Of a DNA stretch of 40,064 nt, positions 21,854 through 36,888 are shown piece after piece; position 1 is the first letter of the stretch, and each line of letters opens with the position of its first letter. The notes below the pieces were generated by a model. It saw only the letters and a program-made list of their open reading frames with translations, was not told the DNA's origin and searched no databases. The position numbers were made by a program, and so were the translations under genes. This DNA comes from Chromera velia. Taxonomy: Eukaryota; Sar; Chromeraceae. Where the stretch lies: the NCBI GenBank assembly GCA_018398765.1, contig JAHBMJ010000688.1, positions 2,501-42,564 on the forward strand, given 5' to 3'.

Positions 21854-24180
21854 GTTCTTGTCAAGAAACCTGACGGCTTAACCCGATTCTGCCTCAACTT
21901 TCGACGACTCAACGCAGCCACCAAGCGGGATCTCTTTCCGCTCCCACGCATCCAAGAGATACTTGACAAGCTTGCCGGCTCGTCAGTGTTCTCTACCCTT
22001 GACTACACCTCGGGCTTCTATCAGCTTTCCTTGACAGAGAGAAAACAGCCTTCATCACTCCGTTTGGGCTGTTTAAATTTCTTCGTATGCCCTTTGGTTT
22101 AGTCAACGCACTCGCCCTTTTCCAACGAGCAATGATACTCGTCCTCGTATCGCTCCCATGAGAGATAGCACTTGTCTACGTCGATGATGTGATCATCTTC
22201 TCTCGCAGTCACGCGGAGCACTTGTAGGACCTCCGTGAGGTCTTCACCCTTGTTCGTGCCGCCGGTTTGAAGCTCCGCCTCGAAAAGGCATAGGTGGAAT
22301 ACCTAGGTCACACCGTATCTACCCGTAGAGTCCATCCAAGTCGAAAGAACACGGAGAAGGTAAAGAACTGGCCGACCCCAACCGACCGTCCGAGCCTTCG
22401 CACATTTGTTTACTTGTGCAACTACTACCAAACTTTTGTGGAAGGGTTTGCGCGGATTGCCCATCCGCTGAATCAACTGTTGCATCCTTTTAATGAGAAC
22501 AAGCAGCCCCTTCCCTTTGTCTGGACAGCCACAGCAGATGAAGCCTTCCGAGAGCTCCGCAACCGTCTCACTGAGCCACCCATCCTTTCCTTCTCTAACA
22601 TCATGATGCATACCCCATTCATTGTGAAGCCAGATGTTTGCAACATTTTGATTGGGGGTGTTTTGGTACAAATCAAGGATGGGAGGGAGAGTGTGATCGC
22701 ATATGCAAGCAGGGGATTACAGGGGGTGGAGCTAAATTATGGAGCTCCAGAGCGAGAGGCTCTGGCAAATGTGTTTTGCTGCAGGTAGTGGCGACACTAC
22801 CTGCTTGGCAGTTCCGTTTTCTTGCGGGTGATCCAGACCGATCATAAACCGAATCTAGCAATGCAGAAGAACAAGTTGGCAAACAAGAGAATCGAAAAAT
22901 GGGCTCTCGAATTACAGGAGTATGGATTGCAGTTTTTGCATAAGGAGGGGAAGTCCCACACCGATGCAGATACTGTTTCCCGTCTGCCTGTCCCGAGACA
23001 GGTAGAGCATTTGACAGACACAGGCGCTTCCCTCTGTCAGCACTGTTTCCTTCCTTCTGATAAGAGCACTCCCCTCAGATCAGGATTTGATGCAGCAGTG
23101 GCAGGAGTGAAGGTAATCGAAGCTAAGTCCACACCTATACAAGCAATCGTTCCTTTCCTGGAAAAGGTGCGATGTTCAGAGCCTGGCCCAACAGAGGTGG
23201 AGGTGAAAGATGTGTTTAAGTATCTGTAGAAGAAGTCTCTTCCAGAGGATCTTCAGCACCGACAGACGTTGCTAGCACAGGAGTCTTTGTTTGAGTTGAG
23301 GGATGGCTTGCTCTACAGGTTTTCAAGTGAGTCTGAACAGTTGTATATCCCTGCCCATTTGAGAGAGACGGTGCTGGTGATGTACCACAATCACCCCATA
23401 GCATGACACGCAGCAACAAAGAAGCTGACAGCTCGGTTTCTCATCGAATTCTGGTGGCCAGGTCTGCGTAAGGATGTGCGCAGCTAGGTCTACAAGTACC
23501 GCCCCTGTCAGGAGAGAAGAGCACAAGCACCGCAACGCAACCCACACTGTCAGACCGTTCCCATCCCCACTCGACCCTTCTAGAAGGTCGGCATTGACGT
23601 GAAAGGTCCTTTGCCTACCTCCCATAGAGGCAACCGATTTGTCCTTGTCATCACATGTGCCCTCACACGATGGCCAGAGACCTTTGCCTTGCTAAAGGTC
23701 CCCGCATAGGTTGTTGCAAAGATTCTTTTTGAGGAGATCATCTGCAGGTATGGCTTTATCGAGGAGTTGGTGTCGAACAGGGGGACGAACTTCCTTAGCG
23801 AGATTGTGAGGGAGCTCCTTGCCCTCATGAAGGTCCATCACCATACCACAACAGGGTATCATCCACAGGTAAACGGCATCCCTAAGCGATTCAATCGTTT
23901 GTGGGCTGAGGGAGTGGGGAAGCAGCTAGATCAAGAGAAAAGGGATTGGGATCTCTATCTCCAGCCGTACAACGCAGCATACCGCACTGCTTCCCATGCC
24001 GAGACAGGTCTCTTTCCCTTTGAATTGTTGTTTGCTCACACGCCGCAGTCAGTGCTGCGTGTGCAACCACCACCTGAGGGAGCGAGGTCTCCGCCTGTTT
24101 GTTACGACGACTACTACGGATTCATTCGACAGGAACATGTGCAGAAGATCGACAGAGCAGTCACGAGAGCAGAGAACTAG

Positions 24181-24752
24181 AGGGGGGCACTTCAGCCGGT
24201 TATACCATGGTTACTGACCCTACAACCCCCCCCTACAACGTATGACATGTAACCATCAGTCAAAAGTGGTGCCAATCGATTAGCTACGTTTGGTTACTCA
24301 CAAAACTGGCTTCAAGATTGTTAAATAATTCAGGTTATGGTCAAAAATGATGAAAAATGATGTGTTATACTTACCTTGCCCCCAAACCCCCCGTAACCGG
24401 ATAACCCATAACCTTTTTTGACCCCCCTCAAAAATGAAGTAACCTCCGTCAAGAAGCATTCAAACGTGTTCTAAACATCATTTTGAATGCTTTTAAAAGT
24501 TGAAAATTTAGTCGGTTACTGAGGTCAAAATGCTCATAACCAGGTAACCTATAACCTCTTTGTGTGACAAAAATAAAAAGGGGGTAACCCAAAGTAGCCA
24601 CGTAGCCTACACTTCAAAAACATTAGATTTTGATGTAACTTGACTAGGCAGAGCTCCAGATTGCCTGACTAGCTCGCAAAAATCTGTTTTTGTTCATATT
24701 TTATGTTATTCTAAGCTCAAAATCTACCATAACCTTCCAGAGTGCCCCCCCT
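24181..24752. mobile_element. Nested MITE-like element inside gag-pol
   Basis: The 572 bp insert begins AGGGGGGCACT, and its end reads AGGGGGGGGCACT on the other strand. Similarity continues to a GGTTAT about 20 bases in on both sides. TAG flanks both ends (24178-24180 and 24753-24755), a likely 3-bp target duplication. Deleting the element plus one TAG rejoins the pol reading frame exactly. The interior has about 15 GGTTAC/GGTTAT-type motifs in both orientations and no coding sequence. Confidence 0.83.
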
Positions 24753-25583
24753 TAGGTAGAGAAAGAGAGGCAAACAAGGGAAAGGCGTAATCCCCCTCCG
24801 ATGACGCGAAGATTCCGTCTAGGAGACCGTGTGTTCCTGCGTAGACCTCCCAATCCGATAGGGAAGCAACCCGCCTTCGAGGTGAGAGCAGAAGGAAGCT
24901 ATGTGGTCGTGGGGACACCGAGGAACAGACCACATGTGACCGTGATCAGGCCCCTAGGAGGAAAGAAGAGAGACGTGGTGAGTTTAAACAGATTATAATT
25001 GTGGGACGCAAAGGATGGAGAGAAGGAAGAGAGTGAAAAGAGTGAGGAGAGTGAGGTAGAAGAAGACTCTGCACTGCCGAGAGAAGAGAGACAGCAAGAG
25101 GAGAAAAGAGCAGCTGCGGAGACGAGAAGATCATCTGAAGGAGAAGGAGCGATCATTCCACCAGGCACTCCTCAAACGGACTTTCGATTGGCAGAAGATC
25201 CTAAGTTGGAGGATTTGTTGGATGAGTTGGGACTTGGAGACGAGTTGGAGGTACTTGCTTAGGCAGTGGAGGGGTGGAAGCAGGGAGCTCGACGGAAGGG
25301 CCCTTCGCCAGTCCACATCTCTGCGAGTGGAATTCGAGACGGCAGGGAAACGTACCGAGTCTCGTTCGATGACGGAACATTTGCTTGGTTGTCAGAGGAA
25401 GAGATTGACTTACCTGAGATGGTTCAAGAATTTGAAAGAGAGAAAGAAAAGGTTTTGATGGGGCTAAGTTGAATAATTTTCATGCTTCCAGAACCTTGTA
25501 ATGATTGCGCTGATTTCCATACGCTGATGCTGAGGTCCTTTCCATTCTTTCCTTTTTGCGTTCTGCTCAGGGACGAGCAGAGT

Positions 25584-25599
25584 TAAGGGGGGGAGTGGT
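25584..25599 (+). other. Polypurine tract (plus-strand primer)
   Basis: AAGGGGGGGAGTGG directly precedes the right LTR, the expected place for the RNase H-resistant polypurine primer. Confidence 0.8.
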
Positions 25600-26042
25600 T
25601 GTTGGGGACCAAAAAGAATCTATGCGCGCACGCCGAGCGATAAAGAAAGCGCACGGCGATGTCAGGCAGTAAGCACCGCACGCACATGCAGAGCGCTCAT
25701 GCAGTTTGCAATGCATACATAAATACATGGAAAAAGAAATACCACAGAAGTGAGTTCACACAAAACGGAATGATACAGAGACAGAACAGACATCAGAAAG
25801 AGGGACACAGCAAATACCGAGGTGACATGCATTTAAGTGGACCGATACAGATAAATGCCATACTACATGCACAACGCGTGCTCGCATGCAGTCTGACTGA
25901 CCGATCGCATCTGTTCTGAGTAGCCAACCTGGAATCTCTCTAGAAGGAGTCGAAAGATGAACGACCAGATGAACAGACCTTTGCGTAGATATACGTAAGT
26001 AGAAGTCGTAGTCCTATACGCTAGCCCTACGTATACTTAACA
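25600..26042 (+). repeat. Right (3') LTR
   Basis: Begins TGTTGGGGACC and ends ATACTTAACA. It is about 94 percent identical to the left LTR and is followed by CCTAA. Confidence 0.95.
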
Positions 26043-27519
26043 CCTAATGTTCACTCACGACTGCAAACGTAACATTAAACTGGAACCTATAGTAAATATA
26101 ACATTGATGATGCTAGTGATGATAAGAGGAATTCAACTAAGAGTCTAGAATGGACCAGAAAGGATATCTTAACCCCACATAAAAACCATGGCCTTTCGGC
26201 TGGTTTAGTAAGATTCCTTTAGAGATTTTTTTCTGGCGTGATTTCTTGCTCGTTCTTTTTTAAACTTGCACTTACTCCTGCAACATGCGGAGCCCAAACA
26301 AACAGGCGATCTTACTTAAGTCAATTCTTCATACTCCAAAAAACCGACAGACAGACAGACAGACAGACAAAAAGACAGAAAGGAAGAACAGACAAAAGAA
26401 CAGACAGACAGCTGGGTGGACAGAGCGAAATGAAGCAAGAGAAGGAGAAAAGGCAGCGATCGAAAAAACGTCAAAGAAAGAACCAAAACGAAGACTACCT
26501 GGCAGGCATAGTGCCGCCAGTAATGAGAGAAAGAGAAGAAAGACAAAAGTGCAAATGAAGACAAAGAAGAAAAGTTTGAAAGAAGAAAAGGAAGGGGAGG
26601 AACGAAAAAGCGTTTCTCATTCCATTCACTGAACGATCAAAAAGACACATTGAAAGAAAGTGACAAAGAAAAGCACGCTCAAGAAAGACAAGGAGGCGTT
26701 TTCTGCCTCCCTCAGGCCTCTCTCTCTTTCCTTGTCTGTCAGTCTCTCCGACTCTTGTCCAACAGCAATTCTTACCACAATGAAGAGCTCGGAACAGTCA
26801 GTCAGTCTCCCCTCTTCCTTTCCCCTGCAGCTACTAAGGCTCTCGCTTTTTGGTCCTTCCGTCTAGTTTGCACTCAACCTTCACCATCTCGCGGCACTCT
26901 TCTTGTGTGCGTTGGCAAACAAAAAGTTTTGCAGGCAGGCAGGGAGGTAGCAGCCCCCCCACATTCCTGCTCGCGCTCTGGGAGCAGGGACACTTCTGAA
27001 AACACCTGTCACTCTTGGACAAATCACTCTCCTTTTTCAGAAAACAAAATTTCTGTTGTCACAGGGACCGAAAAAGGCGCGGGAAGAGATAGCCACTCTA
27101 CTTCACAAACGAGAAAGGGAGGGAGCGAGAACTTCTCCTCCTTTCCTCCCTTTCCTTTCTTCTTTCCCTACACCCCGGGGCCGCCTTCTTCGTAAAGATA
27201 GTACCAAGTCTAAAGTCTCTTATGATCGCACACCTCTTTCACGCTGGTGGTTTACCAGTCGCTGTTGCTTTCCTCCCTCTCAAAAAGATCCAAACAAATC
27301 TCTGCTCACCCAGCTCTTCAACCCATCTTCAACCAATCTCACCACAGCGCAACAATCGAGTCACCCCCCCCCAACCTGCCCTCACCGACAAAGATCTCTC
27401 CCCTCCCTGGATATTCTCACACCTGCCAACGCAACGCATCGACCCTCCCGCCTGCAAACTTGCTTGCTTGCTTCATTCTCCCCTCTCTTCTTCTTCACTC
27501 TGGTTACTCAAAAAAATTA
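26043..27519. other. Intergenic, low-complexity, no supported gene
   Basis: Contains a (CAGA)n microsatellite at about 26346-26412, purine-rich then pyrimidine-rich tracts, and a Pro/Ser/Thr-rich open frame at 27222-27572 without recognisable features. It ends in the 3' flank of the GTP cyclohydrolase gene. Confidence 0.65.
26346..26412. repeat. (CAGA)n microsatellite
   Basis: Interrupted CAGA units in a purine-rich context. Confidence 0.9.
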
Positions 27520-30816
<3,297 letters not shown>

Positions 30817-31957
30817 ATGCGAAAGAACAGACGATGGACTCGTTTGTCTCCCTGCACAATCCTCTTCGTCGTTCTCCTCCTTCAAGGAGCCGTTCATGAA
30901 TGCAGAGGTGACTCCTCGTCATTCAGAGCACATACTCTCCGCTCAAAGTCCTCTCTGTTCATTTTTCGCCGGCTGACGGAAATTGTCACAGGGGAGAGAG
31001 CGGTCAGTGTCTTCTTATGCGAGAATATGTCTATCGATACAAGAATGCCTTTGAAAACGAAGCCTTTCATTCGGACCGTCTCTTTTCAAAGGCATCGCCT
31101 GCTGGGACGTGCTCATGCATGAGCAGTTGTCATCTCTTTCTCGGAAAAGTATCCGGACACAGAGCTGATTCGCGAGAAAGCCGACCCACTCAATTATAAC
31201 TTTTTCTCTTCCTCACACATGTATACAGGAGCTCGTCCGCATCTTTGAGTCTGCATTCCTCTACTCCCTTCTCACCCGACAACCAGAAGACAACAAAAAA
31301 GACTTACAGATCATTCGATTAGAACAAGGCACACTCTTTGTGTGAGTATGTCGCTGTCTGTGTCTGCCGAGCCTCTTCCGTCACCGCTCTCTTCTTCAGC
31401 CCTTCGCTGCTTCGGAAAGTAGATGTGCGGGCTTCGTTTTGACTTGCATGAGTGATGATCCACCCGTCTGCGCGCTCTGTCTGCGTGTGTATGCGTATGC
31501 CTTTATGTGTGGGTTTGTGCACTCATGCAGCGTCAGAAGGCAGCAAGCCAGCGTCTTGCTGAAAGAAAACGAAAAGTTCTGGAAGACCTCTCGAGAGTGA
31601 AGCAGAGCATCGCCACTCTGGAAGGCAGGGACCAGAGGAAAGATCAAAAGGGATCAAAGGGAAGTGAGACAGCGGCAGAGAAAGTGATGCATGCAGAGAC
31701 GGCAGGAATGCGTGAGAGTGGAAAGAACGAGAACGGTCTCCCCTCTCCCGAGCGTCCTGACCCTCCGTTGTCTCAGAGGGCTGAGGAAGAAGAAGAGAGG
31801 TGGAGACGGACAGAGGAGACAGTGGAGAAACTCCTAGACGCTGTGCAGGTCAGGGGGGAGGGAGGGAGGTGTTTTGGTTACCGTTTATCTCTGCATTGCA
31901 GCTCTTTCTCTTTGGCTCTTGACCCTTCAGTTTGTCTCTTCTTCCCTCCCCCCTCTG

Positions 31958-32025
<68 letters not shown>

Positions 32026-34960
32026 TATGTGTGTGTATGTGCATGTCTTCAGGTGTGTGTCGGTGTATCTGCGTGTTTGTATGCTTGTGTCCTTTGCGTG
32101 TGCATGTCTACGTGTATTTGGAGCGATCGAAGCCGAATGAAGAGAAGAGCAAAAGGACGAGAGGCAATTGCGAGTGGAAACGAAATGCGCAGATTCTCTC
32201 TCTCTCACGAGACGAGACGAGACGAGACGGTCTCCCTGATTTGATTAGAAACAAGTCTGTGTCTTCTCTTCGTCTCTGCTGCTGCTGGTTCGAACATGTG
32301 GTTGCATTGTAATGTATGTGCAGACGGGGTCCCTCTTGGATGTCGATTCTGTCCTCCGAGATTGTTCAGTTCATCAGCTCCGTCTTGGCTCTCGCATGTC
32401 TCTGCTCTCTCTTGTGGAAGAGAGGTGGACAGCGGATTCGTTGTCTCCCTCTTCCACTTCTTCCAACTCCTCTCGCTCCTCTTCCTTCCTGTCTGCCCTC
32501 TGGACCTCGTCTGACAGGAGCCGCTCCGTTGACCTTCTCCGAACTTTGATCCTATCGGAAGAGGAGAGGGGGGGAATTGCTGCTCTGCATCTGCAGCGGG
32601 GGGGGGGAGGATGGAGGGCCTTTCCGGAGAGCGCAGACTTGAGTGGGGGGCAAGGCCGAGAGACGGGGTTGGGGGTGGTCAGAGAGGAAGCTGGGGCAGA
32701 GAGGACAACAGCATCTGAAACCGCCTTCCAGACAGAGACAGAGACAGGGGAAGACAAACAGTCAAAGGCAGAGAAGAAAAGGATTCGACATTTGACGCGT
32801 CGTCCCCTGAATGTTCTTCTTCCCTCACTTGCAGAGGAAAACAGAAAGAGAGAAAAGGAGAGGGTGGGATTTGGAGTAAGTGTCTCCCCTGACCGCACAT
32901 CTGTGTCGAGAGAAACGTGTCCCTCTTTCCCTTTGTCCTACTCTACAGCCGCACGACAGCGAGATGTTCTCGAGAAGTATCGCAGACGCAGCTCTGTTGT
33001 CGTGGATTCTGCTCCCGAGGGTTTGGGGGATGTGTGCTGGGACAGGAACGCTCTTGAGAAAGCATACTCGCATATGGATGACCTTGCGAGTCGGGTTGTC
33101 CGTCTCTTGTCGGCTCTCTTCAGGGGGGAGGCAGCAACCTTCCTGTACAGAGATCCGGGAGTGTCAAGAGGGATGGGCATGCAATTGCCGGAAGGACTCG
33201 AAAATCGTTTTGTGCACGTGGCAGGGACAGAAATGAGAAGAGGTGCAGTGAAGAAAGGGCAGTTAGGTAATGAAGGGAAGAGATTGGGGTATTCACTTAG
33301 TAGGAACGAAACAGCATTTGTCAAATCGTTGTTCGATCGTGAGACGAGTTTCCGTCTGACTGAGACAGTGAGCTTCGACGAGGGAGTGCGGTTTCGGGGT
33401 GCACTGCTTCAAGAGGACGGGAGTGAAATTCGAACGTTGAAGGAAGCAAGGTCGGGAGGGCGGGTGGACCTTGTGTTGAGACGTGTGCAGGATGAAATAG
33501 AGAAGAGTCCTCAGATGGCAGGACGTGTAACGTTATTTGCCGTGCCGGAGGGGGATGTGCGGAGACGCGACAGTCGTTTTGTTGACTTTGTATCGTCGTT
33601 GAGATCAGTTGAGGAGGTAAGGGGTGAAGGGTTGGTAGATTGGCGTTTGCGTGACTCTTTTCTGTCGGACATGTGGGGGGAGAGTATCCGGTTGGGACGG
33701 GAACCGCCTTTTTGGTCTGAGGATCCTTGTTTCGTTGCGGTGGATAACCGAAATTTGTATGCGGTGAGAAGGGAGGAAGAAAAATCGATTATTTCTTATC
33801 GTGAGGAGGTGCCTTTACTGGCTGAATGGGCTTGTATGATAGGATGGGAGGCTCTAGGGTGCGGGCCTTTGGTTTTGTCAAATCCTGACTTCCTGCATGC
33901 AGATCGCGTGGATCGCCTTGTGTCTGTGTGTCTTGCGGTGGCATCGTTCCTTCTGCCGCTGTTTGTGAAACTTAGCTGGCAACACTCACTGAGCGAATGG
34001 GGGGAGAAAGGAAAGGGAGAAAAAATGAGTGAAGAAAGAGGCAAGGAAGACCGTGGGGGGTGTCAGAGCGGTCAACCTTCCTTTTCCATGCCCATTCCGA
34101 TTCTCTCACCTTTCCTGACTTTTCGGCTGTTCGGATTGCTCGGGGGGGCGTCTGTGATTGGAGGTGGGTTCACTTGTGAGGCTGCAAATTGGGGGAGCAT
34201 CAGACGGGATTCCCGGAGAGGGTTTGATGTGGTCAGAGGTCTAGGGGGCGGTTTTGTTCAGGTGTTGTGTGCATTGTTGTTGATGTGCGTTGGTTCGGTG
34301 GATCCGTTGGGGGTGTGTCCTGAGAGCGGGGTGTGGCCCGCCGTGCCGTCTTCATTCCTGTCTTCGTCCTCCTGGGTTCTTGAGCTTTTCAATCAGCTCG
34401 GGGACTGGGTGCATGGGTTTTGTGCGTCGGCAGGGGGAGAAGTGGAGGGCAACTCGTTTGTGTTGATCAACCCGTTTGTCTTAGGTGGATGGCATGCGGC
34501 AGTGGGTGGGGCGGTCTCTTTGTTGCCGTTGAGTTCGTCAAGTGGGGGAGGTATGGCGGTACAGGCTTTGTGGGATTCGGGAGGTGGGAGCTCTTTGAGT
34601 AGAAGAATGGTGAACTTTCTCGGTCTGCCTGTTACAGCACTTGTTTTGTTTGGCTTCTGTTCCCTGACAGGACAATCTGATGGTGCGTCTGTGTGTGAGT
34701 GTGTGTCTAGAGGGTTGCGTGGGGGAGCGTTTGCCTCCCCTCCTTGGCCTTTTGTGTTTGGGATTGGCGCTGTACTGTTTGAGTTCTGGTTCTGGTCGTT
34801 GATGGCTTTTTCGGGGGGAGGTGGGGGGGCGAAACGATGGGTGCCTTTGCACCTAGACGAGGCGTCTTTGCCGTCCCCAGGAGAAGCGCGCGTTTTGCGC
34901 GCAGCTACGTTGGCCCTTTGGGTTTTGTCCGTGGCCTGTTTGGTGCCTAGGCTGCATTGA
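30817..34960 (+). CDS. EGY-like M50-family plastid membrane protein lacking catalytic motifs, four exons
   Basis: Exons 30817-31002, 31229-31339, 31531-31848 and 32324-34960 are all phase 0 and give 1,083 residues. EGY proteins are intramembrane site-2-type proteases of plastid membranes. The N-terminus has a signal peptide (CTILFVVLLLQGAVHECRG) then a Ser/Arg transit-like segment with Phe, fitting a complex plastid. Residues about 100-205 are charged and coiled-coil-like. EGY-like blocks: SFRLTETVSFDEGVRFRGAL (about 545), VTLFAVPEGD, a membrane segment RLVSVCLAVASFLLPLFV (about 735), ILSPFLTFRLFGLLGGASVI, INPFVLGGWHAAVGGAVSLL, and the tail VPLHLDEASLPSPGEARVLR before a last membrane helix. 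The HExxH zinc motif is replaced (near residue 750), and the LDGG aspartate motif reads SSSSGGG (about 940). It is therefore probably a pseudoprotease like plant EGY3. An alternative is that upstream exons belong to a separate gene. Confidence 0.68.
31958..32046. repeat. (TA)n-(TG)n microsatellite in EGY-like intron 3
   Basis: About 12 TA units pass into a TG tract of some 60 bases with ATG interruptions, inside the intron 31849-32323. Confidence 0.93.
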
Positions 34961-36888
34961 AAGTGTAATGAAGAGGACAAATTAAGGTCGAAGGCAAAAG
35001 AAATGTAGATTATGCATGTCAGAGAAGAAAATTGGAAAAAAGGAAACAGATGGCAACAGGACGGAAACAAAAAGGGCAAACCACTGAAGGGAAACAATGA
35101 TCATGAATGTATGAGAGAAGCGTGTTTTTCGTATGGGCGTTGCGAAAGAAAAACGGATAAAGAAAAACAAATGCAATCTGAACGGAAAGAGAAATTATTC
35201 AAAGTGCATTGTGTTGGAGATTGTGAAAATATGAGGTTTGAATGTCAGAGGAAAGTGAAGATTCAAAGGGGGAAAAAGTCTTCAAAGTAAGTCTAAGATC
35301 GATATCTTGTTCACTGCATCGTTCGTATATACATACATGCACTACATTCTTTAATGAACGTTAATCCGCTAATGATTTTTTTTTTCTGTGATTTAATTTA
35401 CGATCAGAAAAAAAAAAAAAAGCCAATAAGCATTGAAATAACGAGTCAAGTCTCTTAAAATTAAAAACTTTAATTTGTGTTTTATTTATTTATTTGTGTT
35501 TATGTGTCTACTGATCGATGGATTGATTGATTGATTATAACGCTTTATACCGGGATGCAGCAGGATACTGCATAATCAAATATTTAAGTTCTTAGAAAGA
35601 AAACCGATCATCCAAGGTTTTGGAGAGAAAACAAGAGAAACCAGAGGCAACGTATATGCATTCCTTTTTATTTATTTTTTCAAGAAAATTATAGTTTTAT
35701 TTTTATTTATTTTTTTTTTTAAATGTTTCCTTCACTACGGAACATTAAAACTGTAATAAAACAGTCAAACCGTTCTTACCATAATTTTTCAGTATCAGAT
35801 CGAGCTTCCCCGATTTGTTTGACCGACGATGTTAGTAAATCAATAGGACTGAGACATGCAGCACATATGGTGTCCTTCCCGGGCTCTGGGACAACGACCC
35901 CGGCAAAGGCCCACTACAGAAAAGAAGTAAGGTAGCATGTCTGGGCCCTTTGACCCTTTCTCTACTCTTTTATACTTGATAGCTCATGCAGATCAATCCG
36001 TCACACAACGTCCTTTTGTAACAGTCTCGAGTTTGATCAGCCTGAATCGATTGGTATTCGTTTCACTTCATGACTCGTTGTGGTTGTTGAGATCTGGACT
36101 TTCCGCCCTGGGCTGAAAAACTTTACATGCGAGCCTGACCACGCCATTCACGTCAAGCCAGACCGAGCTGGCCCCAGAAAGAAAGGCCTAATGAAAGCGA
36201 AATGATTCAGTTTGGCCCCGTGCATCCAAATCTTTCCGGGGTCACAGCCATCTCCTACAAATCTATACGCATGAATGCTCAGTCTTAGAAATCTAGCTGT
36301 CAGCCCTAAAAGTCTTCTAACGACTCATAACGTGAAAGCTCCACCTTCTAGTAAATCTGAACTCCTGAGTAAAGACCTGAATGCCTGAGTACCTTTAGGC
36401 ATAGAAAGAGTCCATAGCCTTCAGCTAAGCTACCCTCCGAAGTAGGTTAGCGCACGCATTGCAGCAATTAACGATCGTGCACGAAGGAAAACCGGCCGAG
36501 AGTAGCGAGAGGATTTTCGCTCGAATGTGCGCGTCCTTCCTGCACCATGCGTCTTCTACGCGTTGTGCATGCGAGCATGCAACTTATAGGGGCTCTTGCA
36601 TGCGCTTTCGCAAAATGAAATTGTCTGACCTTTCTGATATGGAAACGATCAAACTATAGGCGAACAGCTAGCTAGCTGTATGACTGCCAGCTTTATTTCT
36701 TCTTTTGGAAGCGCAGTCCAGCGAGAACCAGCAGCTGACGACAGCAAAGTAGTGCCTGTAACGTTGCGCATGTTCTTTTGACATTGAACTAACGACCTCA
36801 TGCAGGGTCATTTGGTTCTCACATCTTTGTTGAGGTCCTCAAGCATCGGTCCTCTTTGAATCACAGAATCCAGCCGTAGGACCGACAG
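34961..36888. other. Intergenic, AT-rich, no supported gene
   Basis: Contains A/T homopolymers near 35378-35420 and 35705-35722 and a short (TTGA)n at about 35520-35537. A CATGCAG|GGTCAT site near 36806 resembles the window's acceptors and could end a 5' UTR intron of the downstream ankyrin gene. The 70-codon open frame at 35723 has no recognisable features. Confidence 0.6.

Larger units (their letters stand above)
19195..25472 (+). pseudogene. gag-pol polyprotein, degenerate
   Basis: A single frame starts at ATG 19195 (MSGGPLDPAALQ). Gag has a CAG-encoded poly-Gln tract, a retrotransposon-gag helical domain (WMAKNAHHYTTIEEFEQAFL) and an eroded CCHC knuckle (CRQCHV). Pol has the protease LVDSGAQTSLI; reverse transcriptase [21 protein letters not shown] and catalytic YVDD; RNase H QTDHKPNLAM and DADTVSRLP; an integrase HHCC remnant; the core D at VGIDVKGP; then a C-terminal LGDRVFLRRP domain and a small SH3/chromo-like end ([18 protein letters not shown]). 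In-frame stops are TAA at 19312, 20065 and 24996; TAG at 20107, 22225, 22291, 22786, 23227, 23485, 23581, 23707, 24178 and 25260; and TGA at 20287, 20647, 22159 and 23404. A 10-bp tandem duplication near 21841 and a one-base loss near 22045 shift and restore the frame. Integrase catalytic Asp-2 and Glu are changed. Confidence 0.92.
18615..26042 (+). mobile_element. Ty3/gypsy-type LTR retrotransposon, decayed
   Basis: A 7.4 kb element has 446 and 443 bp direct LTRs beginning TGTTGG and ending AACA. The internal order is gag, protease, reverse transcriptase, RNase H, integrase, which defines the Ty3/gypsy order. A polypurine tract abuts the right LTR. The coding frame has 17 in-frame stops, two frameshifts and a nested 572 bp transposon. 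No obvious TGG-type primer-binding site follows the left LTR; the next bases are AACTAGTTAGCAGAGC. Confidence 0.95.

Noticed and set aside
8390..25472. Firm claim that UAG is reassigned in this genome
   Set aside because: Transition-type decay explains the element stops equally well, and one doubtful exon ends in TAG. Kept only as a testable finding.
32316..32549. Alternative frame with a membrane-like segment (EIVQFISSVLALACLCSLLW)
   Set aside because: Needs a phase not offered by the preceding exon; the phase-0 frame continues for 879 codons.
32876..32948. Candidate intron (GTAAGT...CTACAG) in the EGY-like gene
   Set aside because: 73 bases long; removing it breaks the long frame, which is open without it. 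Kept as exon, though an alternative isoform is possible.
35723..35935. 70-codon plus-strand frame
   Set aside because: Short, AT-rich context, no recognisable motif or splice support.
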